Part shown: positions 56,903 to 64,000 of the stretch, one piece after another
Position numbering within the stretch: the stretch's first letter is position 1
How the letters are laid out: every line of letters starts with the position of its first letter
Assembly: GCA_963663265.2 (NCBI GenBank)
Contig: CAXXXM010000002.1
Coordinates: 1,984,001-2,048,000, forward strand
Reading direction: 5' to 3'
Length of the DNA: 64,000 bases
Origin: JAEXOD01 sp963663265
GTDB taxonomy: Bacteria > Bacteroidota > Ignavibacteria > Ignavibacteriales > Melioribacteraceae
Notes under the pieces: model-generated
What the model was told of the DNA's origin: nothing
Seen by the model: only the letters and a program-made list of their open reading frames with translations
Database searches by the model: none
Translations under genes and position numbers: made by a program

Positions 56903-57493
56903 TTAGTTGATACCCAGAAAATTTTCTAAATCTTTTAGCTGGTTGGAAACTTTGTTGCGGATTTTCTCTATGTCAAGTTTAGATATGACTTCTGTGGATT
57001 CTTTTCCTTTAGAATAAACTTTATTTGCCTTTTTGAATAATGAGTTAATCTTTTTGAATCCAGAATCGCCTGATATTTTTGTGTTTAGTGGAATTCTTAA
57101 ATTTTTACAAATCCCCTCTTTATCAATTAAAAACCAGTCTTCTATTGATCGTTCTGCTTTTATGTGAAAAACACCTTTTACCCCTTCTAATAATAATTTC
57201 TTTTCTAATTTTTGCCAATTAACTGGAGGATTTGCTGAGTATTCAAATACATCGGTATCGTAGGTTAAAAAGATATAGTGTTCATAATTTGAATATTTTA
57301 TTGCAATATCATTTTTATAACAACATAATAGTTTGTTTTGAAATCTTGTAATCCCTTTTATATTGTGACGAACTATTTCCATTTCTATTTTCGGGTTTTT
57401 CTTTCGATATAAGTCTATTAAATACTGGTAAAAGATATGGTCAGTTTCACCTTCTGTAAAAATAACACAGAGTTTTCGAATACCAAAGTTCAT
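56903..57493 (-). CDS. TOPRIM-like/RloB-like small protein, partner of the ATPase
   Basis: 196 residues, no membrane segment. The N-terminal CVIFTEGETDHIFYQYLI supplies the Glu of a TOPRIM-like fold and YIFLTYDTDVFE the paired acidic residues (DTD). IKAERSIEDWFLID and a basic C-terminal region follow. This fits RloB/DUF4276-type TOPRIM proteins paired with ABC-type ATPases. Its ATG overlaps the ATPase stop by one base, so the two products are made together. I infer the effector nuclease of a two-gene defence system; other readings are a tRNA- or DNA-targeting RNase with the same fold. Confidence 0.65.
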   Translation of the reverse strand: MNFGIRKLCVIFTEGETDHIFYQYLIDLYRKKNPKIEMEIVRHNIKGITRFQNKLLCCYKNDIAIKYSNYEHYIFLTYDTDVFEYSANPPVNWQKLEKKLLLEGVKGVFHIKAERSIEDWFLIDKEGICKNLRIPLNTKISGDSGFKKINSLFKKANKVYSKGKESTEVISKLDIEKIRNKVSNQLKDLENFLGIN

Positions 57494-58797
57494 TAGAATA
57501 ACTCTGTATTTATTTCAAAATATTCTGTAAGGCGTTCCTTTTCAATTTCGTCTTGTAATAAGAAATCGAAAATGTATTCACCAATAGACATATCAAAATC
57601 AGATGCTTCTTTTAGTAATGAATTAATTTTTGTTTTTTTAAAATTGCTAAAACTTGCTAAACTTTTTACGTTTGGAATTCCGCAATACATTGTCTCTACT
57701 GAAAGATATTGTGTTAGTGTAGGGGAGTGGCTTGTGATAAGTAATTTAGTCTTGTCAGATACCTGTCCCAAAATACTTAATAGTTTTTGTAATAGAGCTG
57801 GATGAATAGAATTTTCTAATTCTTCTAAACCAACTAAAACAGTGTTGTTTCCACATTGTCCAATAACCAATGCCAATATTGATAAAATTCTCTTCGTCCC
57901 AGTTGAAGCAAATATTATGCCCGTATATTGATTGTTGTTAAGTTCCTTTATTCTAATATCGTAAAATTTTTCAGGTAACTCAAAAGGAGGAATATTATCT
58001 TTATCTTCATTAGCTAATTTCTTTAAGTCTACCTCAATGGGTGTTATTTGTTCGATATTTGGAATTAAACTTTTTATAGAGTTTATCAAAAGGTCGAATT
58101 TGCTTTTTTTGCTCGTTTTTAAATAATAAAGAAATTGAGCAAGGTTTCTCTCGTCAAAAATATCTAACTTCTCCTTTTTATTGGATATATTAATCCCTCC
58201 AAGAAAAAAGTCGACATTTAACAATTTTGAGTTAAGGAAAGTAATAGAAGAAAATCTTTTTAAGATTTCCAAATAGAATAAATGGTCATAATTTAATAGC
58301 TTTTCCAACCCTAATTCATTCTTGTCAATGCTTGCAACCGTATCACATCTCCCTTTTTCAGAAGAAATATAGAGAAGCTGAGAATTGTTGCGTTTTAGAA
58401 TGATTTTGTATTTTGAATTTTGCTTTACTTCTTTTAACAAAAAAGATTCATTAATAATTTTCCCTGAGTCTTTCGATTTTGTTTTTGCCCATTGAAGCTC
58501 AATGTAATATTTAACGGAATAATTTTTTTTATTAACACTAAGATCTAAACAGATTTCAAAACTAAAATTATCGTTTTCGTTGTGACTGTTGATTGGAACA
58601 GCATGTGCAACTTGAAGCAGTATTTTACGGTTTTCTTTAGTAGAATGTAAAAACTTTTCAAAAAATTCAATTCCATCTAACAAATTAGACTTTCCATAAT
58701 TGTTTTGGGCAATTAAAGCAGTTATAGGTTTTTCAAAACTAATAGTTGTCTTTTTTAAGTTTCTAAAACCACCAATAGTAATCTCTTTTAAGCACAT
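57493..58797 (-). CDS. AAA15/OLD-like ABC-type ATPase, probable defence gene
   Basis: About 434 residues from the ATG at 58797 (MCLKEITIGGFRNLKKTTISF); a TTG two codons upstream is also possible. It has a Walker A variant, IAQNNYGKSNLLDGI, a Walker B-type EELENSIHP in LVGLEELENSIHPALLQKLL, and the histidine switch LLITSHSPTLTQYLS, typical of OLD, RloA and AriA ATPases. The region FASTGTKRILSILALV resembles the ABC signature helix. With the following TOPRIM-like gene it resembles PARIS, RloAB or a split OLD nuclease. It is flanked by rnpB and a repeat-rich, remnant-containing stretch, consistent with an island. Confidence 0.75.
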   Translation of the reverse strand: MCLKEITIGGFRNLKKTTISFEKPITALIAQNNYGKSNLLDGIEFFEKFLHSTKENRKILLQVAHAVPINSHNENDNFSFEICLDLSVNKKNYSVKYYIELQWAKTKSKDSGKIINESFLLKEVKQNSKYKIILKRNNSQLLYISSEKGRCDTVASIDKNELGLEKLLNYDHLFYLEILKRFSSITFLNSKLLNVDFFLGGINISNKKEKLDIFDERNLAQFLYYLKTSKKSKFDLLINSIKSLIPNIEQITPIEVDLKKLANEDKDNIPPFELPEKFYDIRIKELNNNQYTGIIFASTGTKRILSILALVIGQCGNNTVLVGLEELENSIHPALLQKLLSILGQVSDKTKLLITSHSPTLTQYLSVETMYCGIPNVKSLASFSNFKKTKINSLLKEASDFDMSIGEYIFDFLLQDEIEKERLTEYFEINTELF

Positions 58798-58907
58798 ATG
58801 CAAAAACTCTTAACGTATAATTTGATTATTGTTGTAATATTAATATATTTAACATAAAAATGCAAGAAAAATTTGCATAAAGAAAATATAAACAAATAAA
58901 AAATGTA

Positions 58908-59114
58908 AAACTAAATGTAAATGAAAATTTATTGTCGGATAAAAACCGGAGAGTGAAATTTTCTGCGATGAATTATGCTGATACAATAATTTTAACTCAT
59001 GTATCATATGAATCGAAAAAAACAAATTATTATGAAATCAGCCAGATAGATACATTATTTTTATTTATTTTTGGAGAGGATAGCTGGTTTGTTTAATTTA
59101 AGAAAAGCAAATGG
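58908..59114 (+). pseudogene. Decayed fragment of a TonB-dependent receptor N-terminus
   Basis: An uninterrupted frame reads ENLLSDKNRRVKF, then NYADTIILTHVSYESKKTNY and then ISQIDTLFLFIF. It aligns with residues 48-100 of the receptor at 61037 (GNLLSDKFGKL, YSDTLVFSHVSYESKKIKY, LNQLDTLFLTLK). There is no start codon, signal peptide, plug or barrel, and a TAG ends it at about 59114. This is the short beta-sandwich domain ahead of the plug, left over from a second receptor copy or from a recombination event. Confidence 0.8.
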
Positions 59115-59149
59115 ATAGGAAAGGTGGATATAAGGTCTTTATATGGCTT

Positions 59150-60600
59150 CTGGGATGTTCTATTATGTCACCGGTTCCCAGTTAAGTGCTTTATGTGATT
59201 AACGCAAAAGAAGATAATGGGTGCGACTTCGTCCGAAGTCGTGGGGATAAATATGGATTTGTGGTTAACAATGTATGATTGCTCTGCAATCAAAAAAGTA
59301 ACGGGTGACGTAGTGACATGTGACAAAAAGCAGGGACTTGAGACTTGAAACTGGGAAAAATAAACATATAACATGTTTTGATGTTTTAACCGGTAACCGG
59401 TACATAATGGGTGCAAATTTATGCCACCAAATTAATAATAACTAATAACCACAACAGTCGTCACTCCTTCTTTTCTTTGAAGAGACGGAGATGGCTCGCC
59501 AGAGCCGGAGGATGAGTTTGCTAAACAATCTTCAATGAGTGTCGCCCACGCTGTGGCTTATTATATCGTTTTAGCAATTTTCTATTGATGTTTCGACCCG
59601 ATGGGTCTCATGTATCTAATAAAATATTTTCTGTTTGTTCCTGTTTTGTTTAATCTTTAATCTTAAACCAGATCCACTCCGCTGGAGTGGGGATTATTAG
59701 GTGGTGCGTTTTTTTTACAACCAGAGCCATTACGATGTAATGGCTTTTTAACACCAATCATCAATTACCAATCACCAAGTATCTGATATCCAGTCTTTGG
59801 TTTTCAACCGGGAACCGGTGGAAATATTTGTAGCACGTACAAAAAACATACATACAAGAACCGGAAACCGGTGACATAATGGGTGCAAATTTATGCCACC
59901 AAATTAATAATAACAAATTACCACAACAGTCGTCACTCCTTCTTTTGTTTGAAGAGAAGGAGCCGGAGGATGAGTTTGCTAAACAATCTTCAAAACAGTA
60001 TCACCCACGCTGGGGCTTATTATATTGTTTTTGCAATTTTCTATTGATGTTTCGACCCAATGGGTCTCATGTATCTAACAATACATTTTCTGATTGTTCT
60101 GTTTTGTTTAATCTTTAATCTTAAACCAGTCTCACTCACTCTGGAGTGGGGAATGTTAGGTGGTGCGTTTTTTTTACAACCAGTGCCATTACGATGTAAT
60201 GGCTTTTTAACAACAATCACTAATTACCAAGTATCAAGTCTCCAGTCTCAGGTTTCCATTCTTATAATGGGTGCTAATTTATACCACCAAATAATAATAA
60301 CAAATTACCACAACAGTCGTCACTCCTTCTTTTGTTTGAAGAGAAGGCGGTGTACTCAATGGGGTTTATTGAGTCGAGGGCTGAGTTTGCTAAACAATCT
60401 TCAAAACAGTATCACCCACGCTGGGGCTTATTATATCGTTTTAGCAATTTCCTATTGATGTTTCGACCCGATGGGTCTCATGTATCTAACAATACATTTT
60501 CTGATTGTTCCTGTGTTGTTTAATCTTTAATCTAAAAACCAGACTCCCTCACGCTGGAGTGTGGATTTGTTTAGGGATGTGTTTTTTTATATAATTTCAC
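59150..60600 (+). repeat. Palindrome-rich long repeat, three copies of about 350-390 bp
   Basis: No gene is present over 1.4 kb. Units begin with ATAATGGGTGCAAATTTATG or close variants at about 59407, 59877 and 60267. Each carries cacaacagtcgtcactcct, cgacccgatgggtctcatgt, cactccgctggagtg-type and GCCATTACGATGTAATGGC hairpins (the last at 59726-59744 in unit 1). Short ccggaaaccggt-type palindromes separate the units. A shorter piece with GCGACTTCGTCCGAAGTCG lies at 59222-59240. Open frames within it are shared between copies only because the DNA is repeated. Confidence 0.85.
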
Positions 60601-60761
60601 AAATGGAGATAACAATAGCAGACAATAATAAAATTAATTCTTGTTATTACTCTAATTGCAATATTTTGCTATAATTTTATAAAAAAGCTAAAAACTAAAT
60701 TTAATTTGCATAACTTGCTACTAATCTGTACATTTAAAATATAAATTTGTTCTTTATAGAT

Positions 60762-60914
60762 TTACGGTGTCCTTTTAGAAAAGGAATAATAGGGAATACG
60801 GTTAATTCCGTAGCTGCCCCGCAACTGTGAAAAGCGTAAAAGCACAATAATTTGTCACTGCCATTTTGGTGGGAAGACATTGTGTGTTGCTTTAAGCCAG
60901 GAGACCTGCCGTGA
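60762..60914 (+). promoter_or_regulatory. Cobalamin (B12) riboswitch
   Basis: The conserved core is clear: ACGGTGTCCTT at the 5' helix, AATAGGGAATACGG, GCTGCCCCGCAACTGTGA, a CACTGCCATTTTGGTGGGAAGAC region, and the B12 box AAGCCAGGAGACCTGCC, closed by CCGT pairing with ACGG. A following short stem (AACCT/AGGTT at about 60925-60945) may be part of the expression platform. It lies 120 bases before the receptor gene, so adenosylcobalamin is expected to turn the receptor genes off. Confidence 0.95.
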
Positions 60915-61036
60915 ATTTTTTAGTCAACCTTCGTGGGAGAGGTTAGATTGATTAGGAAAAGCCTTCTTTTTATTTCTTTTAGTTTTTTCATATCATAAAT
61001 CCCCTCGAAGATTTTTACAATATTAATTTTTAGTAT

Positions 61037-63190
61037 ATGAAAATTTGTAAAGTCTTACTGATTTTATTTGTGCTTATTACTAATGAATTGTTTTCGCAAA
61101 AAACAATTTATTTGGCTGATAAAATATCAAAAATTGGAATTGAAAATGTTAATGCAGCATTTTTTAATGGAAATTTATTATCTGATAAATTCGGAAAGTT
61201 AGTATTACCTGTTTTGCAATACTCAGATACTCTTGTTTTTTCTCATGTATCATACGAATCAAAAAAAATAAAGTATAACGAGCTAAACCAATTAGATACA
61301 TTATTTTTAACTTTAAAAAATTACGTTACAGATGATGTAACAATAACTTCTAAAACTACAAGTAGCCAAACCAAACAAGTTTATAAAGTTGATGAAACAA
61401 AAAAAGCGTTGTTTAACACTACGGGAGACATGTTAAAGTTTGATGCAGGTATTTATGTAAAAGATTATGGTGGAGATAACGGAGTTAAAAGTGTTTCGTT
61501 AAGAGGGTTGTCAAGCGAAAACACAATTGTTCTTTTTAATGAAGCTCGTATTAATGATTTGCGAACCGGAATGTTCGATTTTTCGCTCATTAGTCCTCTT
61601 GTAATTAACAAAATGGAAGTTTATAAAAATACCGACTTTAACGGTTCAAATATTAGTGAGGGAGGTATTATAAAACTTGTTTCCGGCGATAATATCACGG
61701 TAAACAAACTTTTTGCTGGATTAAAAACAAATACCGATAATCTGGTTTCCGGATTTCTAAATGTTGAAAGAGTTGCCGGCAACTTTAGCTATGCTATTAA
61801 TTTTGAAAGATCTTATTCTTCCAATAATTATAATTATTCTTTTGAGGGGAGCGACTATGATAGAAAAAATGCTTTTTTTTCGAAATATTTTGTTAGTTCA
61901 ACAATTGAATATAAAAATTCCGTTAATGTGTTAAAAGCTTATTTTCACCTTACAGAGTTAAATTCCGGAATTCCCGGTTTTGTAGTTACAAATAATACAG
62001 AATCAAGCCAAGCCTCAAATAATTCGAATACCTGGTTAGCCATTTTAACGAATGATTTTCAGATAAACAATTCAATTTCTTTGCTTAGTATGTTAAGTTT
62101 TAATAAACAAAATCTAAAATTGAAAGATCCGTATATGCAGATTTTTTCAAACAAAACAGAACAAAAATCATTATTGAACGATTTCTCTGGCAAAGTAAAA
62201 TTGCAGTATTTTTCATCAGATTGGATTGTGAACTTAGGATATGAATTTTATTATTCTGACTTAAAAAATGATTTGCCTACCGAACAAAATAAAATTCTAA
62301 AATTAAATAAAACTTCAAATAAAGTTTTTGCTTCCGGCACTTATAAAAATAGCAGCTTGTTGAAATTTGTTGACAATTTTCAATTAATGGCATTAACATC
62401 TTATGAAATGATTAATGAAAAAATATTTGGACACAATAATGATTATATACCTGCGTATAAAATATCATTAAGGTTTGAATCTATAGGAATTAAAAACTTA
62501 AATTTAATATTAAATAATTCAATTTCTAAACGGGCTCCATCTTTTAACGAACAGTTTTATTCCTGTTTGTATAATATTAAGGTGTTAAATGATGAAAAAT
62601 ACAGGTCGTGGGATGCCTCGTTAGATTATTCATTTAACATACTGGGGAAGGAAAATTTAACATTTACATATTATGATATAATTAGTAAGGATAAAATAGT
62701 ATGGATACCTTCAAGACAGGCACTACAAGTCCCTAAAAACTATGGACATGTTCGTCATCAAGGGTTTGAGATTGAGTATACAGGAGATTACTTAAATAAC
62801 TTATTGGGTATATCAATATTATATAATAACAATATAGCAAAAAACAAAAGTCTAATGTATAGTGGCGATAATTCTTATAATAAGCAATTGGTTTACACTC
62901 CGGAACATAGACTTAATATAAATATGGATGTAAGGTATAATAGATTTCATGCTGCCATTTATTCCTCGTTAATAAGCGAGAGATATTATACAGCTGATAA
63001 TACTTCTAAAAATAAATTAGACCCTTATTTTATTTTAGACGCTGCTTTGTCTTATTCATTAGATTTATTTAACATAAGAAATAATCTAACTATTTCTGTA
63101 AGTAATATTTTGAATGAGGAATATTTTATAATTCAGTCATACCCTATGCCACTAAGAACGATAGCACTAACTTATATTTTGGAGATGTAA
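61037..63190 (+). CDS. BtuB-like TonB-dependent outer membrane receptor for cobalamin
   Basis: 717 residues. A signal peptide (MKICKVLLILFVLITNELFSQ) and a small N-terminal beta domain (about 22-100) are followed by a plug (ISLRGLSS-type motif VSLRGLSSENTIVLFNEARI, LISPLVINKMEVYKNTDF, GGIIKL) and a barrel of alternating strands ending NILNEEYFIIQSYPMPLRT, the usual C-terminal barrel signature. B12 as substrate is inferred from the riboswitch directly upstream. No Shine-Dalgarno is seen before the ATG. The stop overlaps the start of the next gene by one base. Confidence 0.9.
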   Translation: MKICKVLLILFVLITNELFSQKTIYLADKISKIGIENVNAAFFNGNLLSDKFGKLVLPVLQYSDTLVFSHVSYESKKIKYNELNQLDTLFLTLKNYVTDDVTITSKTTSSQTKQVYKVDETKKALFNTTGDMLKFDAGIYVKDYGGDNGVKSVSLRGLSSENTIVLFNEARINDLRTGMFDFSLISPLVINKMEVYKNTDFNGSNISEGGIIKLVSGDNITVNKLFAGLKTNTDNLVSGFLNVERVAGNFSYAINFERSYSSNNYNYSFEGSDYDRKNAFFSKYFVSSTIEYKNSVNVLKAYFHLTELNSGIPGFVVTNNTESSQASNNSNTWLAILTNDFQINNSISLLSMLSFNKQNLKLKDPYMQIFSNKTEQKSLLNDFSGKVKLQYFSSDWIVNLGYEFYYSDLKNDLPTEQNKILKLNKTSNKVFASGTYKNSSLLKFVDNFQLMALTSYEMINEKIFGHNNDYIPAYKISLRFESIGIKNLNLILNNSISKRAPSFNEQFYSCLYNIKVLNDEKYRSWDASLDYSFNILGKENLTFTYYDIISKDKIVWIPSRQALQVPKNYGHVRHQGFEIEYTGDYLNNLLGISILYNNNIAKNKSLMYSGDNSYNKQLVYTPEHRLNINMDVRYNRFHAAIYSSLISERYYTADNTSKNKLDPYFILDAALSYSLDLFNIRNNLTISVSNILNEEYFIIQSYPMPLRTIALTYILEM

Positions 63191-64000
63191 TGAAAAATAT
63201 TTTTTATTTAATAATTTTATGTTCAGTACTTTTTGTTTCGTGTAGTAAAAATGATGATCCGGTGACACCACAAACAGTTGAAACGAAATATAAAGGAGTT
63301 TATATTGTTAATGAAGGGCTTTACGGGCAAAACAATTCATCGGTTTCGTATTATGATTTTGAAACACAAACTGCAACAAATGATGTTTACGCCAAGGCAA
63401 ATCCCGGTATAAATTTAGGTGATACTGCTAATGATATGGATATCTATGGAGATAAAGGATATATAGCGGTTGATTATTCTAACAAAGTTGAAATTATTGA
63501 TTTGAACACATCAAAGAGTTTAGGTTATGTAGATTTAGGAGTCGGTAGTTCACCACGTGATGTTGTTGTATTAGATTCTACTATTGCCTATGTAACTTGT
63601 TTAGCAAAAGATGCACTTGTAAAATTCAATCCTTCAACAAAACAGGTAATTAAAACAATACCGATTGGTTCAAAACCGGAAGCCGCTGTTTATAGTGCCG
63701 GGAAAATTTATGTAACAAACTCGGGATATGGTGATACTAATACTGTTAGCGTTGTCGATATTACAACAGATACAGAAGAAAAAGTTTTAACTGTTGGATA
63801 CAATCCTCGCTTTGCTCATACAAAAAATGATGGTTATGTATATGTAGTATGTACAGGAGTTTATGATGCGGTTGGAAAAGGTTCGTTATATAAAATAGCA
63901 ACAAACTCTAATACTGTTGTGGATTCGTTGATAATAAATTCCAATCCGGGCGAGTCATGTCTTATAAATAACAACCAAATGGTAATTGCTACCAATAACG
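63190..64000 (+). CDS. YncE/DUF5074-like beta-propeller lipoprotein, BtuG-like (partial)
   Basis: The first 270 residues are in the window; the 3' end is cut off. A lipoprotein signal (MKNIFYLIILCSVLFVSC) is followed by repeated blades such as GDKGYIAVDYSNKVEIIDL, DSTIAYVTCLAKDALVKF and AGKIYVTNSGYGDTNTVSVV, a seven-bladed-propeller pattern. In Bacteroides, surface lipoproteins of this type (BtuG) bind B12 tightly on top of BtuB. The one-base overlap with the receptor gene and the shared riboswitch support that role here. Confidence 0.8.
   Translation, partial: MKNIFYLIILCSVLFVSCSKNDDPVTPQTVETKYKGVYIVNEGLYGQNNSSVSYYDFETQTATNDVYAKANPGINLGDTANDMDIYGDKGYIAVDYSNKVEIIDLNTSKSLGYVDLGVGSSPRDVVVLDSTIAYVTCLAKDALVKFNPSTKQVIKTIPIGSKPEAAVYSAGKIYVTNSGYGDTNTVSVVDITTDTEEKVLTVGYNPRFAHTKNDGYVYVVCTGVYDAVGKGSLYKIATNSNTVVDSLIINSNPGESCLINNNQMVIATNN

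Noticed and set aside
56903..58797. Firm naming as PARIS (AriA/AriB)
   Set aside because: The gene layout fits, but the small protein cannot be matched to DUF4435 by eye; other ATPase-TOPRIM systems are equally possible.
59168..60523. Open frames of 63-132 codons in the repeat region
   Set aside because: The same peptides (PRWGLLYCF, FRPNGSHVSNN) recur because the underlying DNA unit is repeated; no codon pattern of real genes.

Overview
The window reads as chromosome of a Gram-negative, AT-rich bacterium of the Bacteroidota/Chlorobiota/Ignavibacteriota kind. This rests on style rather than a marker gene: a TonB-dependent receptor with a partner surface lipoprotein, secreted M28 and lipoprotein S9 peptidases, an Nfu-type Fe-S protein, many PAS-rich sensor kinases, and intergenic regions packed with small palindromes and word-like microrepeats. 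No rRNA or tRNA gene was seen.

Left third (1-18630). A partial membrane sensor protein and sufE are followed by a remnant of an ATP-binding regulator gene. Then comes a very large CRISPR array (107 repeats, 106 spacers, 2011-9853), a 202-bp AT-rich leader, and a complete type I-B cas operon on the minus strand: cas8b-cas7-cas5-cas3-cas6-cas1-cas2-cas4. The repeat ends in ATTGAAAC when read on the minus strand, so array and cas genes are read the same way. The leader lies next to cas4 and the oldest spacers lie near 2011. The array holds duplicated spacers, overlapping spacers that tile the same target, and two spacers that themselves resemble CRISPR repeats.

Middle (18.8-38.2 kb). Housekeeping and envelope genes: S9 peptidase, SPFH protein, DUF971 protein, M28 peptidase, PstS, Nfu, an HD/PycTM-like membrane protein and SixA. 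They are separated by three palindromic repeat regions, one of them split by an intact IS1182-like element with a 6-bp target duplication. From 31.3 to 38.2 kb a GntR/FCD regulator heads a tight gene set: a diaminopimelate-dehydrogenase-like enzyme, a small beta-rich protein, a fold-type-I PLP enzyme, a 76-aa protein, a coenzyme-B12 mutase-like protein and a P-loop NTPase. It resembles the ornithine and lysine aminomutase fermentation clusters in logic, but its parts do not match OraS/OraE, KamD/KamE or OrtA/OrtB. I take it as the best candidate for an undescribed catabolic system.

Right part (38.3-64 kb). Three large sensor kinases and a response regulator, PPK2, an MbfA-like ferritin/VIT iron protein, a patatin and an SGNH hydrolase; then recJ-yebC-ruvC-ruvA with RNase P RNA upstream; a two-gene ATPase plus TOPRIM-like cassette that looks like phage defence; a repeat-rich 2-kb stretch holding a decayed receptor fragment; and finally a cobalamin riboswitch in front of a BtuB-like receptor and a BtuG-like lipoprotein. 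B12 uptake here could feed the B12 enzyme at 35-37 kb.
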